Source of the DNA: Candidatus Moraniibacteriota bacterium
Lineage (GTDB): Bacteria; Patescibacteriota; Minisyncoccia; Moranbacterales; UBA1568
NCBI GenBank assembly: GCA_023261685.1
Contig: JAHFOM010000038.1
Coordinates: 1-8,135 of the forward strand
Length of the DNA stretch: 8,135 nucleotides
Direction of reading: 5' to 3'
The stretch's first letter is position 1. Each line of letters begins with the position of its first letter. The position numbers and the translations under genes were made by a program. The notes under the pieces were generated by a model that made no database searches, was not told the DNA's origin, and worked only from the letters and a program-made list of their open reading frames with translations. Shown piece after piece: positions 1 through 4,980 of the stretch.

Positions 1-471
1 ATTCCAGCTACCGGAGGTGCAGTAGAATTCACACTGGGTACCGGTATTGGATCCTGAGTAGGTGTAAGAGGCAGGAGAAGTCAGACCACTCGTGGCATCC
101 CACATAGCCGTATTGGCTGGCTGTGTGCCGGAACAGGTGTAGGTGGGAGTCGCACAACTGGATCCATTCCAGCTACCGGAGGTGCAGTAGAATTCACACT
201 GGGTACCGGTATTGGATCCTGAGTAGGTGTAAGAGGCAGGAGAAGTCAGACCACTCGTGGCATCCCACATAGCCGTATTGGCTGGCTGTGTGCCGGAACA
301 GGTGTAGGTGGGAGTCGCACAACTGGATCCATTCCAGCTACCGGAGGTGCAGTAGAATTCACACTGGGTACCGGTATTGGATCCTGAGTAGGTGTAAGAG
401 GCAGGAGAAGTCAGACCACTCGTGGCATCCCACATAGCCGTATTGGCTGGTCGTGTACCGGAGCAGGAGTA
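1..471 (-). repeat. 165-bp tandem repeat encoding 55-residue Cys modules
   Basis: Positions 1-285 are identical to 166-450, a perfect 165-bp period seen as nearly three copies. In protein order the units are 471-307, 306-142 and 141-1 (the last is cut by the edge). The first unit diverges only in its first few codons (451-471), for example CSGTRPAN instead of CSGTQPAN; sequence upstream of 471 is unrelated. Each unit has four cysteines and two Tyr-rich stretches. The Cys spacing recalls the QCEYxC/NGSSC-type repeats in many CPR surface proteins. Perfect identity at synonymous sites points to recent unequal duplication or homogenisation, or to a copy-number error in assembly. Confidence 0.95.
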
Positions 472-1209
472 GGTAGGAGGACTAGTGGTAGTGAATGATT
501 GGACAGAACCGTAACTGGTGCCGGCACTATTTGTCGCGACGGCGCAAAAAGAATACGTCGTTCCGGGACTGATATTCCCCAGGGTTACACTGTAATTTGA
601 AGCGCTTGTGCCGCTTATCGCACTCGATCCGGAAGCAATGGCACTGCTCCAAGGCCATGAACCGTTGCAGGTTGGATAACTTGTGGACTGCGTAAACATA
701 AACGTCGCCGTTCCCGCAGTGCCATTCGCATTGGCGGTGCCATTCAACACCGCGCTTGTTTGACCAATACTTGAAGCCGAACCAGTTGTGACAGATGGGG
801 CAGGGGCAGAACAAGTAATGGAAGTGTGCGTTGCATTAGTATCACAACCAGTTGCGTACCAACAAGAGTGGGCCCAGATAGCATGCGTATCATAAAAACC
901 AGGATTATGATAAATAGTTTGTCCGGGCGCTGACAATCCGCACACATCAGGATAGACACTCGAACAATTTCCAACAGGAGAAGCTACCGGAGTGAAGTAA
1001 AACGTAGGGTCAGCTATAGAATTGGATCTGACGGCGTAGTAGTCGGCTCCATCTCCGGATACCGAGAATGAAAAAGCTGTCCCAGAACAAGATCCCAGCG
1101 AGATAGAGTTGGCTGCATTAGCATTTTCAATAAAAAACCCTCCTCCTAAAAAGAAAGCAAACACCGCCACGCTTCCGTACAAAAAGATATTTTTTTGATA
1201 TTTGTTCAT
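1..1209 (-). CDS. Secreted FN3 / Cys-repeat surface protein (C-terminus beyond the window)
   Basis: The frame is open from ATG at 1209 to the left edge (403 codons, no stop), so the C-terminus is missing. Residues 1-32 form a signal peptide: basic start (MNKYQK), hydrophobic core, and an ANA|AN cleavage site. Residues 33-136 are Cys-containing and not recognised. Residues about 138-241 resemble a fibronectin type III-like module common in CPR surface proteins, with a Gly/Ser/Thr-rich strand pattern and a TSYSFCAVATNSAGTSYG segment. From residue 247 there are tandem 55-residue repeats with four Cys each (TCSG, QCEFYC, SSC), probably disulfide-bonded outside the cell. Likely role: adhesion or surface display (inference). 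The start is supported by an unusually good SD for this window. It lies 23 nt behind the small anchored protein gene and probably shares its transcript. The FN3 call rests on pattern, not on a search. Confidence 0.82.
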   Translation of the reverse strand, partial: MNKYQKNIFLYGSVAVFAFFLGGGFFIENANAANSISLGSCSGTAFSFSVSGDGADYYAVRSNSIADPTFYFTPVASPVGNCSSVYPDVCGLSAPGQTIYHNPGFYDTHAIWAHSCWYATGCDTNATHTSITCSAPAPSVTTGSASSIGQTSAVLNGTANANGTAGTATFMFTQSTSYPTCNGSWPWSSAIASGSSAISGTSASNYSVTLGNISPGTTYSFCAVATNSAGTSYGSVQSFTTTSPPTYSCSGTRPANTAMWDATSGLTSPASYTYSGSNTGTQCEFYCTSGSWNGSSCATPTYTCSGTQPANTAMWDATSGLTSPASYTYSGSNTGTQCEFYCTSGSWNGSSCATPTYTCSGTQPANTAMWDATSGLTSPASYTYSGSNTGTQCEFYCTSGSWN

Positions 1210-1215
1210 AATCAC

Positions 1216-1225
1216 ATCACCTTCT
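1216..1225 (-). promoter_or_regulatory. Strong Shine-Dalgarno site of the surface-protein gene
   Basis: On the minus strand AGAAGGTGAT lies 6 nt before ATG 1209. It contains AGGTGAT, complementary to the usual 16S rRNA 3' end. It fixes the start and stands out because most other starts here lack such a site. Confidence 0.75.
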
Positions 1226-1232
1226 GCTATTT

Positions 1233-1628
1233 TTAGTATAATACCAGACTGGTCGTCACCGTATTGTCAGCCTGATTGGTAGTGAGGGAGACTTGTACCT
1301 GCATCCCCTGCTGTAAGTCTTCGACTTTAATCGGCTTCATAGTATCAAGAATACGGTTGTCATAAAGGTTCATGATATCCTTGGTAACATACTCTTCAGT
1401 TCCTCCATCAACCTTGGCGATGACTACTTTCTCACTATCGACAGATTGGATGGTACCCGAATAAGAGTCTGCGATAAAAGCCGGCGGTTCTTCTGTCGCT
1501 GTAAGAGGAGGCATCTGTAAAAAAACCTGCTGGCTGTTGCTTTTCATCGCCAGATACTGCGTTGCGACGGCAACGATCACAATGACGGCGACACCACCGA
1601 CGAGCAGAAGGATTTTTTTCTTGTCCAT
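1233..1628 (-). CDS. Small membrane-anchored protein with C-terminal beta domain, paralogue B
   Basis: This is a 131-residue protein of unknown function. Residues 1-5 are MDKKK and residues 6-22 a hydrophobic segment (ILLLVGGVAVIVIVAVA), giving a single N-terminal anchor with the rest probably outside. A short linker (29-55) leads to a beta-rich domain (about 57-131) with GTIQSVDSEKVVIAK, YDNR, MKPI and TTNQADNTV. The pattern is reminiscent of OB-like DUF5666-type domains (tentative). It is a tandem duplicate of the gene just upstream: the anchors are almost identical and the domains share YDNR, KP and NQAD. I chose ATG 1628 because it aligns with the paralogue's MDKKK start; an in-frame ATG at 1637 would add three residues (MDL). 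No clear SD precedes either. Confidence 0.8.
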   Translation of the reverse strand: MDKKKILLLVGGVAVIVIVAVATQYLAMKSNSQQVFLQMPPLTATEEPPAFIADSYSGTIQSVDSEKVVIAKVDGGTEEYVTKDIMNLYDNRILDTMKPIKVEDLQQGMQVQVSLTTNQADNTVTTSLVLY

Positions 1629-1643
1629 AAGATCCATCGTTAA

Positions 1644-2150
1644 CTATTTCTCATACACCATCAAATCGATCACATCCGTCTTGTCGGCCTGATTGAGGGT
1701 ATAGAGAACACGCACCGCCATACCGACCGTGATGTCTTGTTTCTTTAGAGGTTTGATGGTGCCTTCCGTACGGTTGTCATAGATACCGACGAAAGTCTTC
1801 AATGGGTAGTCCACCGTCATACCATCTGCTTTGGTAATGGTAATACTATCTCCGTTGACGGCAGTCACCTTGCCTCCGAATGAAGAAGGGGTCTCGGTCG
1901 GGAGAGGGGTGTCAGCAGTCGGAGCAGGAAGAGCACTGCGGACATCGTCAGGCACGGCTACCGGTACGAAGTCAGGAGTAAGGCTCAATGGACGATCAGT
2001 CTGAGTAAAGGTATCGACAGGATTTGTGGAGGGGTTTGTGGAAGAAGTAGAAATATCCGGCTGACGCATCGCCATATACTGCGTGACGACCGCGACGATC
2101 ACAATAACCGCTACGCCACCAACGAGCAAAAGAATTTTTTTCTTATCCAT
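1644..2150 (-). CDS. Small membrane-anchored protein with C-terminal beta domain, paralogue A
   Basis: This 168-residue protein of unknown function is the first gene of a probable three-gene unit. Residues 1-5 are MDKKK, followed by a hydrophobic anchor (6-22, ILLLVGGVAVIVIVAVV). Residues about 30-90 are a Pro/Thr/Ser-rich linker, as in wall-spanning or periplasmic spacers. Residues 91-168 form a beta-type domain with GGKVTAVNGDSITITK, YDNR, IKPL and TLNQADKTD, matching paralogue B. The domain looks like a small OB-like fold (DUF5666-like, tentative); ligand unknown. The gap to paralogue B is 6-15 nt depending on B's start. A near-consensus promoter lies about 70 nt upstream; no SD is visible before ATG 2150. 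Confidence 0.82.
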   Translation of the reverse strand: MDKKKILLLVGGVAVIVIVAVVTQYMAMRQPDISTSSTNPSTNPVDTFTQTDRPLSLTPDFVPVAVPDDVRSALPAPTADTPLPTETPSSFGGKVTAVNGDSITITKADGMTVDYPLKTFVGIYDNRTEGTIKPLKKQDITVGMAVRVLYTLNQADKTDVIDLMVYEK

Positions 2151-2221
2151 ACTATAATTTGATTTTTTATTTTTTATTTTTATGTCAACCGATTCTTCTG
2201 AAAAAATACGCTCACAAATTT

Positions 2222-2250
2222 ATTATAGTAAGTAATGGAAAATCATGCAA
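2222..2250 (-). promoter_or_regulatory. Sigma70-type promoter of the paralogue / surface-protein unit
   Basis: On the minus strand, -35 TTGCAT (2250-2245), 17-nt spacer, -10 TATAAT (2227-2222). Predicted start about 2215, leaving a 5' leader of about 65 nt, A-rich near the gene. It would drive both small anchored proteins and the secreted repeat protein. Confidence 0.7.
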
Positions 2251-2276
2251 GTATGTTTGCAAAACCTGTCAAGTCT

Positions 2277-2297
2277 AAAAAGCCTCGATCACTTTTT
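2277..2297 (-). terminator. Weak terminator after the coiled-coil gene
   Basis: In the transcript AAAAAG and CTTTTT pair around a 9-nt loop, 11 nt after the stop codon, and the 3' arm itself is the T-run. The stem has only one G-C pair, so termination may be inefficient. Confidence 0.4.
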
Positions 2298-2308
2298 TGA
2301 AAAGATTC

Positions 2309-2653
2309 TTAGCCAAGTCTCGCAAAGACCAGTTTTTCCAACTTGACCATCCGTTTTTCCATTTTATGAAACTCATCGCGATCAACTTTTTCAGACAGGC
2401 GGTGCTTGATCTCAATCACATCATCCTCAACTCTGATCAGTCTATTCTCAACTTGAACCAGACGCACGTCAATAATATCCACTTTCACTTCCAAATTATC
2501 TACTTTCCCCTCAATGATACCTAATCTGCCATTCATTTCTGTCTGACCTTCGGCAATAATACTGATGCCATCACTCATCTGTTCCAGCATTGTCATAACT
2601 TGCCCAACCTCAAAATATTTTGCTGGTGTATTTTTTGGAGTCTTTTTTTTCAT
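2309..2653 (-). CDS. Small coiled-coil protein of unknown function
   Basis: This 114-residue, soluble, highly charged protein has no signal peptide or membrane segment. The N-terminus is basic (MKKKTPKNTPAKYF). From L44 to L86 hydrophobic residues alternate strictly at 3 and 4 residue spacing (L44, I47, V51, L54, V58, I61, L65, V68, L72, V75, V79, I82, L86), a textbook parallel coiled coil. It continues less regularly to residue 110 (M98, M102, L105, V109). It is probably a homo-oligomer; similar short all-helical proteins are common in CPR genomes, with unknown role. It has its own promoter and is bounded by terminators, so it is a monocistronic unit. No good SD precedes ATG 2653. Confidence 0.8.
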   Translation of the reverse strand: MKKKTPKNTPAKYFEVGQVMTMLEQMSDGISIIAEGQTEMNGRLGIIEGKVDNLEVKVDIIDVRLVQVENRLIRVEDDVIEIKHRLSEKVDRDEFHKMEKRMVKLEKLVFARLG

Positions 2654-2695
2654 ACTCTTTTGAGGAAATGATGTTGCAACGATCTTCTTTCTGTC

Positions 2696-2723
2696 AGTAT
2701 ATCACTCTGTTTTGGACTGTCAA
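2696..2723 (-). promoter_or_regulatory. Promoter of the coiled-coil gene
   Basis: On the minus strand, consensus -35 TTGACA (2723-2718), 16-nt spacer, -10 TATACT (2701-2696). Predicted start about 2690, 36 nt before ATG 2653. It lies just behind the efp terminator, which makes the coiled-coil gene independent of the ribosomal operon. Confidence 0.7.
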
Positions 2724-2743
2724 TCAGTTCTTTTTTTATCGCA

Positions 2744-2770
2744 AAAAACAGCCCTTGTGGAGCTGTTTTT
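2744..2770 (-). terminator. Rho-independent terminator of the rpsF-ssb-rpsR-efp operon
   Basis: In the transcript AAAAACAGC pairs with GCTGTTTTT (9 bp) around a 9-nt loop, followed by one more T and then GCG. It lies 25 nt after the efp stop and closes the operon. Confidence 0.75.
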
Positions 2771-2795
2771 GTTGATCATTTTTTTCTAAAAAATC

Positions 2796-3353
2796 TCAGG
2801 CGCGCGAGACGTACGTGCCTTTTTCGGTGTTGATGATGATGCGGTCGCCTTGCTTCACGAAGAGTGGTGTCGTCACCGTGAGACCGGTTTCCAACGTGAC
2901 AACCTTGTCCCCGCCGGACGCCGTGTCACCCTTCAGTCCCGGAGGCGCATCGGTCACGGTCAGTGTTACTTTAACGGGAAGCTCCACGTTGATCGGGCGT
3001 CCGTTCCAGTTGAGGATCGAGACTTCCGTCCCCTCTACCAGATACAGTGCCATCTCTCCAAGAACATTTTTAGTCAATGAAAACTGATCGTAGGTCGCCA
3101 TATCCATAAACTGATACTCGTCACCCTCACGATACAGGTACTGAGCATTAGACTTGGAAATCTCGGCTTCTTCGACTTTGTCCGCCCCTTGATAAGCATA
3201 ATCGATGATGGTGCCGGAGAGCAGACTCTTCAGTTTCGTGCGCATCACCGCTCCACCACGGCCGATCTTCGAGTGCTGATAATCCAAGACGACATACGGC
3301 TCATTGTTGTGGAGAATTTTCTTGCCGGTTTTGATTTCGGTGATATTCAGCAT
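2796..3353 (-). CDS. efp: Elongation factor P, with Arg at the modification site
   Basis: EF-P binds between the P and E sites of the ribosome and relieves stalling at polyproline stretches. The 185-residue length is normal. Domain I (1-62, KOW-like) has the GEPY-like NNEPYVVLDY segment and TKLKSLLSGT; domain II (about 68-125) has QYLYREGDEYQFMD and WNGRPINVELP; domain III (130-185) has PGLKGDT, TPLFVKQGD and the C-terminal YVSR. The tip of domain I reads SKIGRGGA, placing Arg32 where E. coli has Lys34; Arg at this site is rhamnosylated by EarP in some proteobacteria. No modification gene is in the window. The gene is last in the rpsF operon and ends with TGA, showing TGA is a stop in this organism. 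ATG 3353 has no SD but fits the family N-terminus. Confidence 0.97.
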   Translation of the reverse strand: MLNITEIKTGKKILHNNEPYVVLDYQHSKIGRGGAVMRTKLKSLLSGTIIDYAYQGADKVEEAEISKSNAQYLYREGDEYQFMDMATYDQFSLTKNVLGEMALYLVEGTEVSILNWNGRPINVELPVKVTLTVTDAPPGLKGDTASGGDKVVTLETGLTVTTPLFVKQGDRIIINTEKGTYVSRA

Positions 3354-3357
3354 ACTG

Positions 3358-3434
3358 AAAAAACGTACAACCTACAACAAACAACTTACAATGAAAGATA
3401 CTCTCTCATGCTTATCATCAGTTATCAGTCGTTT
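3358..3434 (-). repeat. 7-nt periodic repeat arrays in the rpsR-efp spacer
   Basis: Before the efp start the transcript reads in 7-nt steps (3392-3358): ATTGTAA, GTTGTTT, GTTGTAG, GTTGTAC, GTTTTTT. Behind the rpsR stop the plus strand has looser heptamers (ATCATCA, GTTATCA, GTCGTTT; 3414-3434), so the two arrays face each other. With G-U pairs I can align 19 of 23 positions as a weak RNA stem. Confidence 0.6.
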
Positions 3435-3439
3435 TGTTA

Positions 3440-3622
3440 TTATTTTACGACGTATGGGATCAGCGCCATAAAACGCGCGCGCTTGATGGCGTTCGACAAA
3501 TTGCGCTGTTCCTTGGCGGTCAGCCCGTGGCGCTTCGGCGGATAGATCTTCCCTTGGGAATTGAGAAAACGACGCAGAAAATACGCGTCTTTGTAATCGA
3601 GTTTCGCCAGTTTTTTGCTCAT
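3440..3622 (-). CDS. rpsR: Small ribosomal subunit protein bS18
   Basis: bS18 binds 16S rRNA in the platform together with bS6. The protein shows the family core: LDYKDAYFLRRFL, GKIYPPKRHGL, AKEQRNLSNAIKRAR and ALIPYV near the C-terminus. It is short (60 residues) and lacks the Cys-containing N-terminal extension seen in many bS18 proteins. I chose ATG 3622 because GGAAG (3632-3628) lies 5 nt upstream; the in-frame ATG 3634 would add MEVA but has no SD and would place that GGAAG inside the gene. The order rpsF-ssb-rpsR is classic; here efp follows where many bacteria have rplI. Confidence 0.95.
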   Translation of the reverse strand: MSKKLAKLDYKDAYFLRRFLNSQGKIYPPKRHGLTAKEQRNLSNAIKRARFMALIPYVVK

Positions 3623-3638
3623 TGCTACTTCCATATTT

Positions 3639-3739
3639 ATGAAACTTATAACTTACAACCCACAACTTACAACAGCTAAAGCTGTCTGCAAGATTCATTT
3701 CTTCGTTGTCAGTTGTTAGTTACTCGTTATGAGTTAATT
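3639..3739 (-). repeat. Inverted arrays of GTT heptamers forming a long hairpin between ssb and rpsR
   Basis: On the minus strand, 3673-3639 reads as five 7-mers each starting with GTT: GTTGTAA, GTTGTGG, GTTGTAA, GTTATAA, GTTTCAT. On the plus strand, 3705-3739 reads GTTGTCA, GTTGTTA, GTTACTC, GTTATGA, GTTAATT. The 31-nt segments 3643-3673 and 3705-3735 are inverted copies with 23 of 31 Watson-Crick matches, and three further G-U pairs are possible in the transcript. The 31-nt loop contains a small ACAGC-TAAA-GCTGT hairpin at its edge. It nearly fills the ssb-rpsR spacer, with the last heptamer just touching the ssb stop. Confidence 0.8.
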
Positions 3740-4242
3740 TAAAAAGGGACATCTTCGATCTTGATTTCATCTTGCTCGTCATCGAGATTGATGGTCGGGA
3801 TTTCTTCTTCTGCCGGAGCCGGCTTGGAGTTTTGGCTCTGGCCAGATGAAGAATATCCTCCGGCGCTGGCACCACCGGTACGCGCACCTTGCGACGATCC
3901 GGACGATGTTCCCTGCGCACGACTGCCGAGTTGCATCGATTCGCCGACGATTTCAGTCGTTTTCTTCTGGGTACCGTCTTTGGCGGTATATTCCCGCGTT
4001 TGCAAGCGGCCTTCGACAAAACATTCCTGCCCCTTCGTCAGGTATTGCCCGGCGATTTCTGCCAACCGTCCCCACAAGACGACGTTATGAAACTCGGTTT
4101 TTTCCTGCTTGGTACCACCCTTATCGGTCCAAAAGTTATTGGTTGCCAGACTGATGCTCGCCACGGATTGACCACTGGTAGTGGTACGCATATCCGGATC
4201 GCGGGTCAACCGACCGACGAGAATGACTTTGTTGACATTCAT
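3739..4242 (-). CDS. ssb: Single-stranded DNA-binding protein
   Basis: SSB coats single-stranded DNA in replication, recombination and repair, normally as a homotetramer. Residues 1-107 form the OB-fold: MNVNKVILVGRLTRDPDMR start, ASISLATN strand, TEFHNVVLWGRLAE, YLTKGQECFVEGRLQTREY and TEIVGESMQLG. Residues 108-140 are a Ser/Gly/Gln-rich flexible linker. The C-terminus is acidic and ends IEDVPF, a variant of the DDDIPF tip that recruits partner proteins. Length (167) is typical. The gene sits between rpsF and rpsR, a conserved arrangement, and is co-transcribed from the promoter before rpsF. Only a weak AGAG precedes ATG 4242. Confidence 0.97.
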   Translation of the reverse strand: MNVNKVILVGRLTRDPDMRTTTSGQSVASISLATNNFWTDKGGTKQEKTEFHNVVLWGRLAEIAGQYLTKGQECFVEGRLQTREYTAKDGTQKKTTEIVGESMQLGSRAQGTSSGSSQGARTGGASAGGYSSSGQSQNSKPAPAEEEIPTINLDDEQDEIKIEDVPF

Positions 4243-4272
4243 AGCTTTACTCTGTAAACGAATTACTTTTTT

Positions 4273-4293
4273 GTTAGCTGTTGACTGTTAGTT
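4273..4293 (+). repeat. Three heptamers in the rpsF-ssb spacer
   Basis: GTTAGCT, GTTGACT and GTTAGTT follow each other without a gap on the plus strand, directly behind the rpsF stop codon in transcript order. Same period and GTT start as the arrays in the two downstream spacers. Confidence 0.6.
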
Positions 4294-4295
4294 GA

Positions 4296-4799
4296 CTAGA
4301 TGTCGAGTTTTTCTTTCAACTGCTCGTCGATCTGCGCGTTGCTTACCGGCTTGGCGGTTTCTTTGGGAGCGATTGGCGCCTGAGGCATCGGACGAACTGC
4401 ACCGCGCTTCTCATAGCGACCGCCTTTGGTATCCGCCTTCGGACGTTCCACGCGCTCAATAGCTTTTAATTCTGGAAGTTCTTTGGCTGAGATAATCAAG
4501 AAACGCAAAACATCCTTGGAAAGCTGCAATGCGCGATTGATAGCGGAAAGCGGATGAATAACCGTCTCGGTCTCAGCTGTATCATTTTCATCCTTATCAG
4601 GCAGCGTGAAACGACGGGCAATATATATCCCTCGATCTTCGTGCTGTACCTGGTACGCCATCTTGCGTTTTTCCTCGGTCTCAGGTGACAGAAATGTCCC
4701 TCCGTTAGAAACGACTGTTTCTTCCACAAACGAGCGGATACGGGGTAACTCACTTTCTTTGGACTCACCGACGAGATAGAGCAGTTCGTATTCAACCAT
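4296..4799 (-). CDS. rpsF: Small ribosomal subunit protein bS6 with C-terminal extension
   Basis: bS6 pairs with bS18 on the 30S platform. The core is recognisable: YELLYLV (4-10), RIRSFVEETV, KRKMAYQV followed by GIYIARRF (46-64), and the C-terminal helix/strand INRALQLSKDVLRFLII (87-103). The 167-residue protein is longer than the usual 95-135; the tail from about 110 is basic and Pro/Ala-rich, ending QIDEQLKEKLDI. An acidic insert (DKDENDTAETETV, 68-80) also lengthens the core. It is the first gene of the operon, behind a sigma70-type promoter and a structured leader. No SD is visible before ATG 4799, but the start fits the family. Confidence 0.93.
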   Translation of the reverse strand: MVEYELLYLVGESKESELPRIRSFVEETVVSNGGTFLSPETEEKRKMAYQVQHEDRGIYIARRFTLPDKDENDTAETETVIHPLSAINRALQLSKDVLRFLIISAKELPELKAIERVERPKADTKGGRYEKRGAVRPMPQAPIAPKETAKPVSNAQIDEQLKEKLDI

Positions 4800-4945
4800 A
4801 ATGATAGCTTGTAGCTTCTTAGCTGTTAGCTTTAAAAAATTAAAATCCCAAGAAAGAAAGCCCTTCCCATGGGAATATTGTTTCTTCTAATCTCAAGCTC
4901 TCCAAAAGACTCAAGCGGAAGAAACGTCGGACTTTCTCAGTTGTT
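4800..4945 (-). promoter_or_regulatory. Structured rpsF 5' leader, candidate bS6:bS18 autoregulatory site
   Basis: The leader from the predicted start (about 4945) to ATG 4799 contains two competing pairings. GUUUCUUC (4925-4918) pairs perfectly with GAAGAAAC (4887-4880), enclosing 30 nt. Part of the same segment can instead close a hairpin AGAAA-GUCCGACG-UUUCU (4937-4920) exposing CCG. A second CCG (4918-4916) sits at the inner end of the larger stem. bS6:bS18 is known in other bacteria to repress rpsF by binding a leader motif with a conserved CCG, so this is a plausible site. A 12-bp palindrome TTCCCATGGGAA lies at 4864-4875. Near the gene, TAGCT (plus strand) recurs at 4805, 4812, 4820 and 4827. 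Confidence 0.4.
4804..4831 (+). repeat. Short AGCTA repeats just before rpsF
   Basis: ATAGCTT, GTAGCTT, CTTAGCT and GTTAGCT lie side by side on the plus strand; the TAGCT cores are spaced 7, 8 and 7 nt. It resembles the heptamers of the rpsF-ssb spacer (both contain GTTAGCT). Confidence 0.6.
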
Positions 4946-4951
4946 GTTATG

Positions 4952-4980
4952 AGTATAGCAGGCATCCCTCTATTTGGCAA
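4952..4980 (-). promoter_or_regulatory. Promoter of the rpsF-ssb-rpsR-efp operon
   Basis: On the minus strand, -35 TTGCCA (4980-4975), 17-nt spacer, -10 TATACT (4957-4952), preceded by TGC (extended -10). Predicted start about 4945. The -35 box is inside one flank of a dyad-symmetric element (4976-5012), which could allow regulation. Confidence 0.75.

Noticed and set aside
1..471. BamHI, EcoRI and KpnI sites in each repeat, looking like a cloning linker
   Set aside because: They lie in frame within a repetitive coding sequence that continues into a natural signal-peptide gene; no vector sequence is seen.
1..471. CRISPR array or intergenic repeat
   Set aside because: The period is 165 bp without variable spacers and it is a continuous open frame.
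2151..2188. Consensus TTGACA (2188-2183) and TATAGT directly before ATG 2150 as a promoter pair
   Set aside because: They are 26 nt apart, too far for a sigma70 promoter, and TATAGT would put the transcription start inside the gene. The TTGCAT-17-TATAAT pair upstream is better.
2796..2798. Alternative genetic code with TGA as glycine
   Set aside because: TGA stops efp exactly at the expected C-terminus (YVSRA), and other genes end with TAA or TAG without internal TGA.
3372..3698. 108-codon minus-strand frame covering rpsR and its spacers
   Set aside because: It overlaps bS18 in another frame and reads through the heptamer repeats; it is a shadow.
4864..4875. Perfect palindrome TTCCCATGGGAA as a hairpin or operator
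   Set aside because: It has no loop so it cannot form a good hairpin, and a single 12-bp palindrome within a leader is weak evidence for an operator; kept only as a note in the leader entry.
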